The position numbers and the translations under genes were made by a program. The notes below the pieces were generated by a model. That model saw nothing but the letters and a program-made list of their open reading frames with translations, did no database searches and was not told the DNA's origin. Shown in pieces: positions 35,383 to 43,509 of a stretch of DNA of 64,000 nt. Every line of letters begins with the position of its first letter. The first letter of the stretch is position 1. The DNA lies in NCBI RefSeq assembly GCF_003350535.1, contig NZ_QQBB01000002.1, positions 124,001-188,000 on the forward strand. Direction: 5' to 3'. Source of the DNA: Microvirga subterranea. Its GTDB lineage: Bacteria; Pseudomonadota; Alphaproteobacteria; Rhizobiales; Beijerinckiaceae.

Positions 35383-35853
35383 ATGAATATCGAAGCACAA
35401 CTCGTTGAGACTATTTCGAGTGCGGTTCAGGACTTGGTACATGCGGTTCTGGCCCTTCCGTCCGCCGCGATCTTCGGAATTGCGGTTGTTCCCTTGTGCT
35501 TGGCCATCTTATCCCGGAACGTCGCGAGTGTGAGCGCTGCAGCTGCTATGAGCATGCTGTCCTATTCCGCTCTGATGAGTGGCAGTCATTCAAAGTCAGA
35601 CGCCATCCTCGCCACAGCGATCTATATTGCTGCCCTCCTCGCAGGCCTTCTTGGACATGGCGAAGCACGACATGCACAACGCTTTGCAAGGACGAGCCAA
35701 GACATTGACCGGCTGAGGCTCGAAATGCACACCTTTCTCGAAGCCATTGATCAGCGGTCCCTTGCACTGGATCAGTTCACTCGCCGCGAAAGTCCATTCT
35801 CGCACAGCGAGCCTTCGGATCGAGCAAAGAACACCGAAAATGTCCAGGCTTGA
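35383..35853 (+). CDS. Hypothetical membrane protein with C-terminal coiled coil
   Basis: A 156-residue protein with two or three helices in the first 95 residues (ALPSAAIFGIAVVPLCLAIL; SAAAAMSMLSYSALM; ILATAIYIAALLAGLLGHGE). A cytoplasmic helical tail with heptad-like spacing follows (QDIDRLRLEMHTFLEAIDQR). GAGGG precedes the ATG; a GTG nine bases upstream is a weaker alternative. Family not recognised. It is read divergently from the Sel1-like gene and lies upstream of the LuxR regulator. Confidence 0.65.
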   Translation: MNIEAQLVETISSAVQDLVHAVLALPSAAIFGIAVVPLCLAILSRNVASVSAAAAMSMLSYSALMSGSHSKSDAILATAIYIAALLAGLLGHGEARHAQRFARTSQDIDRLRLEMHTFLEAIDQRSLALDQFTRRESPFSHSEPSDRAKNTENVQA

Positions 35854-36209
35854 CGATAAAGATGAGTCAGGTGGAGATCGGTAAGTCGGTTACCTTCGAT
35901 ATGTCACCGGATCTATTTAGATGTCAGTTTTCCTAGTGATGTAAGAAAAACGTCTTAGACATTCCTGGTTCATGTAACAGTTAAACCAGGAGGAGTGTAA
36001 GCCCAAAGGAGTAATTGTTGAGGAATCCTAAGGCCAAATGCCTATAATAGGGTATTGCTACTTTCAGAGAAAAATTAAAAATTTATTAACATTGATTGAT
36101 TCGAGCCTGATCTGTGTAACCAGTGTAAGTGATCTCAAAAGTTCAAGAGACGGTAAGCCTATTACGACGAAGTTCTAGCAAGTATTTTGTGCGGGATTGG
36201 AGGCACCAA
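35854..36209. promoter_or_regulatory. AT-rich intergenic region upstream of LuxR gene
   Basis: A 356-base gap without a supported gene. It is distinctly AT-rich for this genome (for example the stretch around 36061-36095) and contains an inverted repeat at 35964-35990. It probably holds the promoter of the LuxR-type gene at 36210. Confidence 0.6.
35964..35990. repeat. Inverted repeat upstream of LuxR gene
   Basis: CCTGGTT at 35964-35970 and AACCAGG at 35984-35990 form 7-bp arms around a 13-base spacer. The form fits an operator read by a dimeric LuxR-type protein or a small hairpin. It lies about 220 bases before the LuxR start. Confidence 0.5.
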
Positions 36210-36941
36210 ATGAACGCCATTGCGGCCAATCAGCTCCAAGATGATGTCGTTCTCATCCTTGATACGATGAAACTGAGAAGTGCAGGCCTCGCCAGTCTTC
36301 TTGAGCCTTGGGCTCGGTTGATGGGTATGAAGCTGCAATGTGCTGGCTTGGAGTCTGTCGAACAGATAGGCAGCTGTAGAATGGTTGTCCTGAGCGTCGG
36401 GGGCAGCACTGTTTCCAATCCTGAGATATTAGATTGGATCAAGCATCTGAGAGCGAAGTGGCCCGAGACTGCACTTGTGGTGGTTTCCGATCGTGAGGAC
36501 TCGAGTGAGGTCGCGCGTGCGTTCGGGGCAGGGGCAAACGGCTTCATCCCCACCAACTACGAGCCCGAAATCACGCGCCAAGCCCTTAGCTTCATCATAG
36601 GAGGCGGATCATTTTTCCCGCCTACAATTCTTACGGATCTTCCGACCCATTCGGACATCATGCTGGAGACAACGAACAGGCGAGCCCAATCTGGAGAGCC
36701 GGGAGAGGCGCGTTTGATCAATGGCTTCACTCCTCGACAACAGGAAGTTCTCGAACTTCTACGGCGGGGAGACTCCAACAAAGTGATTGGTCGGCGCCTT
36801 TCGATGACTGAAGCTACCGTGAAGGTGCATGTTCGTCAGATCATGCGCAAGCTGGGCGCGTCCAATCGCACGCAAGCTGCTCTCATCTGTTCATCCGAGA
36901 GCCACCAGGCCGCCCATCTCTTTCCGACCCCTCAAAAGTAG
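36210..36941 (+). CDS. LuxR-family regulator with degenerate receiver domain
   Basis: A 243-residue regulator. Residues ~10-140 have the shape of a receiver domain (DDVVLILDTMKLRSAGLASL). The phosphate-accepting position has lost its Asp: the usual LLDL motif is replaced by MVVLSVGGSTVS. Residues ~172-230 form a LuxR/FixJ helix-turn-helix (GFTPRQQEVLELLRRGDSNK, then TEATVKVHVRQIMRKLG). GGAGG precedes the ATG at 36210; a GTG-started extension is less likely. There is no partner kinase next to it. It probably controls the secretion locus on either side, by a signal other than phosphorylation (inference). Confidence 0.85.
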   Translation: MNAIAANQLQDDVVLILDTMKLRSAGLASLLEPWARLMGMKLQCAGLESVEQIGSCRMVVLSVGGSTVSNPEILDWIKHLRAKWPETALVVVSDREDSSEVARAFGAGANGFIPTNYEPEITRQALSFIIGGGSFFPPTILTDLPTHSDIMLETTNRRAQSGEPGEARLINGFTPRQQEVLELLRRGDSNKVIGRRLSMTEATVKVHVRQIMRKLGASNRTQAALICSSESHQAAHLFPTPQK

Positions 36942-37363
36942 CGCCTATGCTACGCGGAGAGGATTCCAACGATTGCGTCGAAATCTGATTGTTTGATCGC
37001 TGTCTTCAACGTCTTCTACGCGACCTCCGAAACATAACTTTTGTCCCTGTCCAAGCCTTGTATTGTGGCAGGCACGAATGCGAGCGGTCACACGCTCGAC
37101 GATAAGTCGCTTCCGAGGGGGGACGTGTATCTTTAGCGGCCGGATCGTCTCTTAGGCGACTCGCGTACCCTCAAAAGGCATGGATCCGTCGATAGTTGAA
37201 CCACTGATAATGCCTATTCTGCTTCATCATTGAATCTGCTCTCTTAGAACGATGCCGCCTCTGCCTATGCGTTGACTCGCAGCCGGTGTGGTGCAGGTGG
37301 CTTCATGAATCCTTCGATTCAGCATCGTCGGCACGTCCGACGCCTATGATGAGCGAGGCCACC
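36942..37363. other. Intergenic region before secreted paralogue 2
   Basis: A 422-base stretch with no coding frame I can support on either strand. It should contain the end of the LuxR transcript and the promoter of the gene at 37364. No clear terminator or operator stands out. Confidence 0.5.
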
Positions 37364-38044
37364 ATGTTCTATTCTTCCTTCACGACAGACAGTTCGATCA
37401 ACGCACTCCTGGCAACATCGACTGGGAGCCTTCTGATGAGTGCGTCCTCCATATCTAGCAGCTATGAGCCATCGGCCGTTGGAACGACTTCCAGTTCTCC
37501 GTTCCTCCCAAGCAATGATGCGGGGCCGATGCAGACCTTCATCGGTGGGGATGCGCTCGCCGTCGGAGACGATACAACTGCGAGCGGTGACATCGACGTT
37601 CAGTCGATGAGCAGCGGCCCACTTCAACTTAGTGGTGGCATCGCATCCTTTAGTGCCGCTGCTCAGTCAGCTGACGGCGATCCAGTTTATGCTGACGCCA
37701 ACACATACGCCGGAGCTGAGGGAGCCGATATTGTCCTGGCTCCGACAATCGTATCTTCCGGAGGCGACGACACTTACATGGCGGAGACGTCACAGACTTT
37801 CCTGCTGGCCGCCAATATCGACGGGTTCGACCTACCGGGAGGAACGCTTATCATTGATCCGACGCTCGAGAATGACGGATTAGGCGGCGGAGGGGCACCA
37901 CTTATCGGCGGCAACTTGGCAACATTCGACGCAGACGCGAACGCGCAAGGGAACTACACGCTGGTCGACGTCCAGTACGATGTGTTGACCGTCGATAATC
38001 AACTCTCGGCCGTCAGCGGCATTGTGATCACCGAGGTCGCATAG
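37364..38044 (+). CDS. Candidate type I-secreted protein, paralogue 2
   Basis: A 226-residue acidic protein without signal peptide or Cys. It shares most of its length with the protein at 33118, including FIGGDALAVGDDTTASGDID, SADGDPVYADANTYAGAEG and TFLLAANIDGFDLPGG. The C-terminal module has DVQYDVLTVDNQLSAVSG and ends VITEVA. The module recurs, shortened, in the two following genes. A GAGG sequence 5 bases before MFYSSFT favours this start over MSEAT 15 bases upstream. It is probably exported by the ABC/HlyD system at 41678-44883. Function unknown; the Asp-rich, beta-type composition suggests an extracellular structural or adhesive protein. Confidence 0.75.
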   Translation: MFYSSFTTDSSINALLATSTGSLLMSASSISSSYEPSAVGTTSSSPFLPSNDAGPMQTFIGGDALAVGDDTTASGDIDVQSMSSGPLQLSGGIASFSAAAQSADGDPVYADANTYAGAEGADIVLAPTIVSSGGDDTYMAETSQTFLLAANIDGFDLPGGTLIIDPTLENDGLGGGGAPLIGGNLATFDADANAQGNYTLVDVQYDVLTVDNQLSAVSGIVITEVA

Positions 38045-38297
38045 CTCGGGATCTGACTTCGAAAATTAGGCCCCCGTGCTGCAACGCAGCGCGGGCGGCT
38101 GCTGCGTGATTGCAGGGCGCATTCCATCTTTCGCTTCTTTGCCATGCGACGAAGACGTATGATCAAATCGCCGGATATAACCGCTATACGTCATTGGTTC
38201 ACTCATCCTCTTGTTCGGTTGTTGGCTCAACTTGACCTAGACTAGCTTGGTTTGGCCGGCAGAGAGCTGGCTGTACAAGCGAATGATGGAGGCTTCC

Positions 38298-38612
38298 ATG
38301 TCTGGTGATCACGGTGGGTACAATAGTGATATCTGCCTCGATATCTCCGCGACGGCTGATCTGAGCCTTGAGGTAGACGTCGACCTCTCGCTCGATATCA
38401 ACGCCAATCTCAATTATGATGCGGTCTACGTTGATCATGTGATCTCCGACTGCGTCGATCTTAACGCCAATACTGCCTATCTCGACGGTTCGGCTGATGC
38501 CTTCGGCGACAACTCCCTTGTGAACGTCGAATTCGATGTCGTGACGACCGACTGCCTGTCGAGCGTCAGCGTCAGCGTGGTTTCGGCTGTTGATGACGAT
38601 AGGTATTGGTAG
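38298..38612 (+). CDS. Candidate type I-secreted protein, paralogue 3 (short form)
   Basis: A 104-residue protein starting MSGDHGG, with GGAGG 5 bases upstream of the ATG. The first half alternates hydrophobic and acidic residues (LEVDVDLSLDINANLNYD), a beta-strand-like pattern. The second half carries the shared module (DAFGDNSLVNVEFDVVTTD). It matches the protein at 38830 at 47 of 59 C-terminal positions. It has Cys residues in SDCVDL and TDCLSS where the neighbour has Phe and Asn. The chain ends in a short extra tail (DDDRYW). No signal peptide. A hairpin terminator follows. Confidence 0.72.
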   Translation: MSGDHGGYNSDICLDISATADLSLEVDVDLSLDINANLNYDAVYVDHVISDCVDLNANTAYLDGSADAFGDNSLVNVEFDVVTTDCLSSVSVSVVSAVDDDRYW

Positions 38613-38634
38613 TCCTTGCCACAAGGGATAGGTG

Positions 38635-38662
38635 GCGGTGGCAGCTCTTTTGCTGCCACCGC
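38635..38662 (+). terminator. Hairpin terminator after paralogue 3
   Basis: GCGGTGGCAGC and GCTGCCACCGC form a perfect 11-bp stem with a TCTTTT loop. There is no long T-run, but the stem is strong and sits just after the stop. Confidence 0.7.
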
Positions 38663-38829
38663 TACTTACGTTCTTAGAGTTGGCTGAGAACGGTTTTCTC
38701 CATCAGCATCTACATCTACGCCGTTGGTTCATCCAACTTGATGCGCGATTGTTCCTGGAGTCTCGGTAGATCTAAATTGCGAGAGCCAATGATGGCTATC
38801 TATTCGTAAGCGAACCGACGGGGTTTCTC

Positions 38830-39099
38830 ATGCTTGCTCTAAACCTTACATCCATGGTTGATCTGGCACTCGATCTCGACGTCGATCTCGGGATCGACCT
38901 CAATCTCAATACGAACCTTGATAATGTATTTGTTAATCACGTTATCTCGGACTTCGTAGACCTCAGTGCGAATACTGCATATTTGCGTGGGTCGGCCGAT
39001 GCCTTCGGTGAGAACACGCTGGTGAACGTCGAGTTCGATGTCGTAACGACCGACAATCTGTCGAGCATTAGCGTCAGTGTCGTTTCGGTGTCAGATTGA
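38830..39099 (+). CDS. Candidate type I-secreted protein, paralogue 4 (short form)
   Basis: An 89-residue protein, the shortest of the four. It opens with an alternating Asp/hydrophobic stretch (MVDLALDLDVDLGIDLNLNT) and continues VFVNHVISDFVDLSANTAYL and DAFGENTLVNVEFDVVTTDN, ending VSVVSVSD. It contains no Cys. It looks like a tandem-duplicate relative of the gene at 38298. The ribosome site is weak (GACGGGG). A strong hairpin follows at 39119. Export by type I secretion is inferred. Confidence 0.7.
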   Translation: MLALNLTSMVDLALDLDVDLGIDLNLNTNLDNVFVNHVISDFVDLSANTAYLRGSADAFGENTLVNVEFDVVTTDNLSSISVSVVSVSD

Positions 39100-39118
39100 C
39101 TAAATGCACTCCCTCTGG

Positions 39119-39150
39119 AGGCGGCGGATGCCGAAGGGTATCCGCCGCCT
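39119..39150 (+). terminator. Hairpin terminator after paralogue 4
   Basis: AGGCGGCGGAT and ATCCGCCGCCT form a perfect 11-bp stem around a 10-base loop. The 284 bases from here to the RTX start contain no supported gene. Confidence 0.75.
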
Positions 39151-39434
39151 TCGCTATTCTGCAGCGCTCTTTCTCTCCTCCCTCACTTCAGTCCAGGCAG
39201 GAGGCAGAGCCGTGGGTCCATCGAGCCTTGGGAGATCCCGATCACCACCGCCATTAGGTGAATATCTTTTGGTTCAGATCGCATAATGCTGGCACCGCCG
39301 AAGGATATCGACCCATCGCGTCGTTGTATTCAGGTCCCTCGCCGATACCATGACCTTCGAGAAACAATAGACGTTCAACCCAGACCGGATCGGCACCAGC
39401 TCGGGCGGGTTCAGCGCAAGGAAGGACCAGGGTC

Positions 39435-41450
39435 ATGGCATTCAATGAAACCAAAACGCTCACCTCCGGCGCCGATTTCTATCGCGAAACGCGAGCTGGC
39501 AGCTATCGGATCCTCGGCGGTGACGGCAACGATAACATCACGGTTTCCGTATCGAGAATGACGACGACCCCGGATGCCGGGGACGAACTCGACGGTGGCA
39601 ATGGAAACGACACCATCACCGCGGGGGCGACCGACGATACCTTGATCGGCGGACTGGGTGCCGACATTCTCAGGGCTAGCGACGGCAACGACGTTGTCGA
39701 CGGTGGTGACGGGAATGACATTCTCGATGGCGGAAACGGGAATGACACACTCAAGGGCGGCGCTGGCACCGACACGTTTTTGGCTGGGTCGGGAAACGAC
39801 TCGATGGAGGGGGGCGACGGAGCGGATACCTTCTCGGCTGGCCTCGGTGACGACACCGCCGAAGGTGGTGCGGGGAACGATACCATGATTGGGGGAGCTG
39901 GACAGGACTCTCTTTCCGGAGGTGCCGACAACGATGATATCAGCGGCGGCGACGACGACGACATTCTTGCCGGCGGCGCAGGCGCCGACAAATTGAGCGG
40001 CGGGAGCGGCTTCGATACGGCTGATTACAGGGGCTCGGGATTCGCCGTCACAATTCACCTGAGCGCCGACTCGACGACTCCTGGAACGGGCAGCGGAGGC
40101 GATGCCGAAGGTGACACGCTGAGTTCGATCGAGCGTGTCTACGGCTCCACGAAAGACGATTCTCTCTACGGCAGTACATCTGTCGATGTCCTGGACGGAT
40201 GGACCGGGAACGATACGCTGGTCGGCGGCGGCGGGGCGGATTATCTGCTCGGCAATGGCGGGTTCGACACTGCCGACTATTCCGCCTCCGGCGCAGCCGT
40301 GAGCATCGTCTTGAACTCCGATCAGGCATTGTTCGGCACCGGCAGCGGAGGAGATGCCGAAGGCGATCAGCTGAACAGCGTCGAAAGGGTAATCGGATCT
40401 CTTTTCAACGATACGCTGACCGGTGGTACGGGACCGGAGTGGCTTGAGGGAAATGACGGGGCAGATACGATTTCGTTGAACTCAGGCAACGACACCGCTC
40501 TCGGTGGACGCGGGGACGATACTCTGTTGGGTGGCGACGGGAACGACAATTTGGCCGGTGGCGCCGGCGCTGACAGCATCGACGGTGGAACTGGCATTGA
40601 CACCGCAAATTACACTGATTTTGCGATTGCGCTTACAGTTGATCTGGCTGCTGGCACATCTTCCGATGGCGACATCTTGAACAACATCGAAAATATTGCT
40701 GGAGGTAGCGGTGCCGATACACTGATCGGAAACGCTCTTGCCAACACGTTCTCCGGCGGGGCCGGAAACGACACGTTCGTCGGCGGCGCCGGCGCAGACA
40801 CATTCATAGGTGGCGCCGATATCGATACGGTAGATTACTCTATGCTTACGGGCGGCGGTATCAACATGCAGCTGACATCCACGCCGGGCGTGTTTCTCAT
40901 TGCACAAACGGGTGGAACTGATGCGCAAGGCGACATTCTGAGCGAGGTGGAGAATGTCATTGGTTCCGCATTCACGGACACGCTGAATGGAGGCCCAGGT
41001 GCCAATAAGCTGGTCAGCGGGGCCGGGAACGACATCATGCGAGGCGGCAGCGGTGCAGACCTACTTGTAGGAAACGGCGACACCTTCCCCGGAGGATTCC
41101 GTCAGCTCATTGGAGATGGGATAACCGATGGAGGCACGCGAGGCATTGACACCTTTAGGAGTCTCGACGGCTGGAACCTTATTAACGGATGGGAAACCGG
41201 CGAACGGATCGAGATTGATGGCATCGCAAAAGACGCGGCAGGCAGGAACCTCATCAGTGTAACCACCTTCAGCGGTAACTATTGCTTGAGGATCATATCG
41301 GACGCCAACCCCGCAGGGACTACTCAAGTGGGTGATCATGAGACGTGGGTTGTACTTGGTTCGACGAGCGCCATAACTGGCACTCAAGCGACTGCTCTGG
41401 CAAATCAGGTCCTAGCTTACGTCTTTGTTGATCCAAATTTGATTGCCTAG
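39435..41450 (+). CDS. RTX-type calcium-binding protein
   Basis: A 671-residue, very acidic protein without signal peptide. It is built largely of nonapeptide repeats of the GGxGxDxL type, such as DGGNGNDTITAG, EGGAGNDTMIGG and LGGDGNDNLAGG, at least 20 in several blocks. Interleaved longer repeats include GDAEGDTLSSIERVYGS and GDAEGDQLNSVERVIGS. The repeats fold as calcium-bound parallel beta-rolls after export. The C-terminal ~120 residues are repeat-free and end DPNLIA, fitting a type I secretion signal. AAGGA precedes the ATG. It lies directly upstream of the PrsD/PrsE-like exporter, its most likely transporter. No protease or lipase domain is visible, so a surface or adhesion role is more likely than an enzyme. 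Confidence 0.9.
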   Translation: MAFNETKTLTSGADFYRETRAGSYRILGGDGNDNITVSVSRMTTTPDAGDELDGGNGNDTITAGATDDTLIGGLGADILRASDGNDVVDGGDGNDILDGGNGNDTLKGGAGTDTFLAGSGNDSMEGGDGADTFSAGLGDDTAEGGAGNDTMIGGAGQDSLSGGADNDDISGGDDDDILAGGAGADKLSGGSGFDTADYRGSGFAVTIHLSADSTTPGTGSGGDAEGDTLSSIERVYGSTKDDSLYGSTSVDVLDGWTGNDTLVGGGGADYLLGNGGFDTADYSASGAAVSIVLNSDQALFGTGSGGDAEGDQLNSVERVIGSLFNDTLTGGTGPEWLEGNDGADTISLNSGNDTALGGRGDDTLLGGDGNDNLAGGAGADSIDGGTGIDTANYTDFAIALTVDLAAGTSSDGDILNNIENIAGGSGADTLIGNALANTFSGGAGNDTFVGGAGADTFIGGADIDTVDYSMLTGGGINMQLTSTPGVFLIAQTGGTDAQGDILSEVENVIGSAFTDTLNGGPGANKLVSGAGNDIMRGGSGADLLVGNGDTFPGGFRQLIGDGITDGGTRGIDTFRSLDGWNLINGWETGERIEIDGIAKDAAGRNLISVTTFSGNYCLRIISDANPAGTTQVGDHETWVVLGSTSAITGTQATALANQVLAYVFVDPNLIA

Positions 41451-41511
41451 CTGCGCTCGTAAACTAACGAAGACTTGTATCAAGCGACGCCGTGTCGGCC
41501 GTTTAAGATCA

Positions 41512-41535
41512 CCCGCCGACAATTAGGCCGGCGGG
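41512..41535 (+). terminator. Hairpin after RTX gene
   Basis: CCCGCCG and CGGCGGG form a 7-bp stem with a 10-base loop, about 60 bases after the RTX stop. It may separate the RTX gene from the exporter genes. Confidence 0.5.
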
Positions 41536-41677
41536 CAGCTGGGGAGATCAGGAGCAAGGTCGCGGGTGCTCTGTCCTAGAGTACGCTTCCCGTGCCGCGT
41601 CCTAGTTATGCTGAAAGCCCATTTTGGATCAGCATTCACATCGCTCTCCGTCAAATTTGGACCTTGAGGGAAATCGT

Positions 41678-43501
41678 ATGGTACCGCAGGTAAGGAATGC
41701 TCATCCATTCCGGCGTGAAACGGAATTCGACAAGGCGCTATCCGCGTGCTGGTCGGCGTTCTGGATCCTCGCGCTGTTCAGCTTCGCGATCAACATCCTG
41801 CTGATGACGCAGCCACTCTACATGCTGCAAGTTTATGACCGCGTTCTGAGCACCGGACACGTCGAGACGCTCATCATGCTCACTGCCATCGCTGGTGGAG
41901 CGCTCCTGCTTCTTGGAACCCTGGACATGTTGCGCGCAGCCGTAACTGTGCGGATGGGCTGCTGGCTCAATGATCGACTGGGACCGGTCTATCTCGCAGC
42001 AGGGGTGCGGGCGCGGCTGCAGGGAGAAAATGTCGGGGCGCAACCGCTCCGGGACCTCAACCAGGTTCAGAACTTCGTCGCATCGCAGGGGCTTACGGTG
42101 TTCTTCGATGCACCGTGGGCTCCTGTTTTCATTGTTCTCATTTGGCTTCTCCATCCCATGCTCGGGATGCTCGCACTCGTGTCAGCTGTCGTGCTCCTTG
42201 GATTGACGATCGCGAACGACTTGCTCACTCGCAAATCCAACCTGACGGCCAATGTCGCGCAGATCTCCGCGACGCAGCAGGCGGAGGCTGCGATCCGCAA
42301 TGCGGAGGTCGTTTATGCCATGGGGATGCTGCCTGCCGTCTTGCAGCGGTGGCAGGAGAGCAACGCGTCGGCCCAGAGAGCGGTCCGGTCGTCCGCAGAG
42401 CTGGGAGGCATTCTCACCGGTCTGACAAAGTTCGTCCGCTTCTTCGTGCAGGTTGCGGTACTTGGTCTAGGGGCATGGCTCGTGCTCCAGTCCGAATTGA
42501 CGGCCGGCGGAATGATCGCATCGTCGATCCTGTTGGGGCGAGCGCTTGCTCCCGTGGAATTGGCGATGTCGGTCTGGCGTAATTTCTCGGCAGCCCGCAT
42601 CTCCTATTCGCGCCTGAAGTCGTATCTTCAAAACTTTCCGGAGCAGACCGAGCGTACGCGCCTCCCGACGCCCGTCGGCAACCTGACGGTCGACAATCTG
42701 ACCTACGTTCTGCCGCAGGATCGGCGTCCGATCCTGCGGCAGATTTCGTTCAAAGTTCAGCCTGGGGAGGCCGTCGCCGTCATCGGCCCCTCAGCAGGCG
42801 GGAAGAGCACCCTGTGCCGAATGATCGTCGGCTTGGCGATTCCCTCCGCCGGTCATATTCGTCTCGACGGCTCGCGGATCGACCATTGGGATCCGGATCA
42901 GCTCGGGCAGTACATAGGCTATCTCCCGCAGGACGTGGAGCTCTTCTCCGGCACAGTGCGGGAGAACATCGCCCGTCTCGGGCCGGCTGATGATGAATCA
43001 GTCATCGGGGCTGCGATGCTGGCGCACGCGCACGAGCTCATTCAGCATCTTCCGGATGGGTACGATACGCAAATCGGAGACGGTGGTGCGCGGCTCTCGG
43101 GCGGGCAGCGCCAGCGGATCGGGCTGGCGCGGGCAGTCTATGGAAATCCGCGTTTAGTCATTCTCGACGAGCCCAACGCTAACCTCGATCAAGCCGGAGA
43201 ATCGGCTTTGGCTGCTACCTTGAATCTGCTGAAGCAGCAAGGCACTGCTTTGATCATCGTCGGACATCGCCCCTCGACGCTCGCACAAGCCGACAAGATC
43301 TTGTTGCTGAAGGACGGAGCGGTTGAACTCTTCGGACCCCGTGAAAAGGTGCTGCAGACCCTTCGGGAGATCGCCGCAAACAATGGCAAAAACGGCGCCG
43401 TTCCTATCCAAAGGCCCTCTTCAATGCCCCAGTCCGATCATCAGAATCCAAGGGAAAACGCCGGATCTGAGCAAAAGATCGCCGCTGCCGAGAACTCTTG
43501 A
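41678..43501 (+). CDS. Type I secretion ABC exporter (PrsD/HlyB-like)
   Basis: A 607-residue inner-membrane ATPase of the type I secretion family (PrsD/AprD group). The N-terminal ~320 residues form the transmembrane domain (LFSFAINILLMTQPLYMLQV and VYDRVLSTGHVETLIML are typical of the group). There is no peptidase C39 domain. The ATPase domain has Walker A GPSAGGKST near residue 370, signature LSGGQRQRIGLARAVYG near 472 and Walker B VILDEPNANLD. GAGGG precedes the ATG; an earlier in-frame ATG at 41624 lacks one. The adaptor gene follows after 8 bases. A TolC-type outer-membrane partner is not in the window. Confidence 0.93.
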   Translation: MVPQVRNAHPFRRETEFDKALSACWSAFWILALFSFAINILLMTQPLYMLQVYDRVLSTGHVETLIMLTAIAGGALLLLGTLDMLRAAVTVRMGCWLNDRLGPVYLAAGVRARLQGENVGAQPLRDLNQVQNFVASQGLTVFFDAPWAPVFIVLIWLLHPMLGMLALVSAVVLLGLTIANDLLTRKSNLTANVAQISATQQAEAAIRNAEVVYAMGMLPAVLQRWQESNASAQRAVRSSAELGGILTGLTKFVRFFVQVAVLGLGAWLVLQSELTAGGMIASSILLGRALAPVELAMSVWRNFSAARISYSRLKSYLQNFPEQTERTRLPTPVGNLTVDNLTYVLPQDRRPILRQISFKVQPGEAVAVIGPSAGGKSTLCRMIVGLAIPSAGHIRLDGSRIDHWDPDQLGQYIGYLPQDVELFSGTVRENIARLGPADDESVIGAAMLAHAHELIQHLPDGYDTQIGDGGARLSGGQRQRIGLARAVYGNPRLVILDEPNANLDQAGESALAATLNLLKQQGTALIIVGHRPSTLAQADKILLLKDGAVELFGPREKVLQTLREIAANNGKNGAVPIQRPSSMPQSDHQNPRENAGSEQKIAAAENS

Positions 43502-43509
43502 TGTGAGGC

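Noticed and set aside
36942..37363. Hidden small gene or RNA in the gap before secreted paralogue 2
   Set aside because: No frame with a ribosome site and sensible composition, and no strong hairpin, could be found by eye.
39435..41450. Repeated DNA in the RTX gene as a tandem repeat or CRISPR-like array
   Set aside because: The repetition comes from degenerate coding repeats of the GGxGxD type in one long open frame, without constant spacers.
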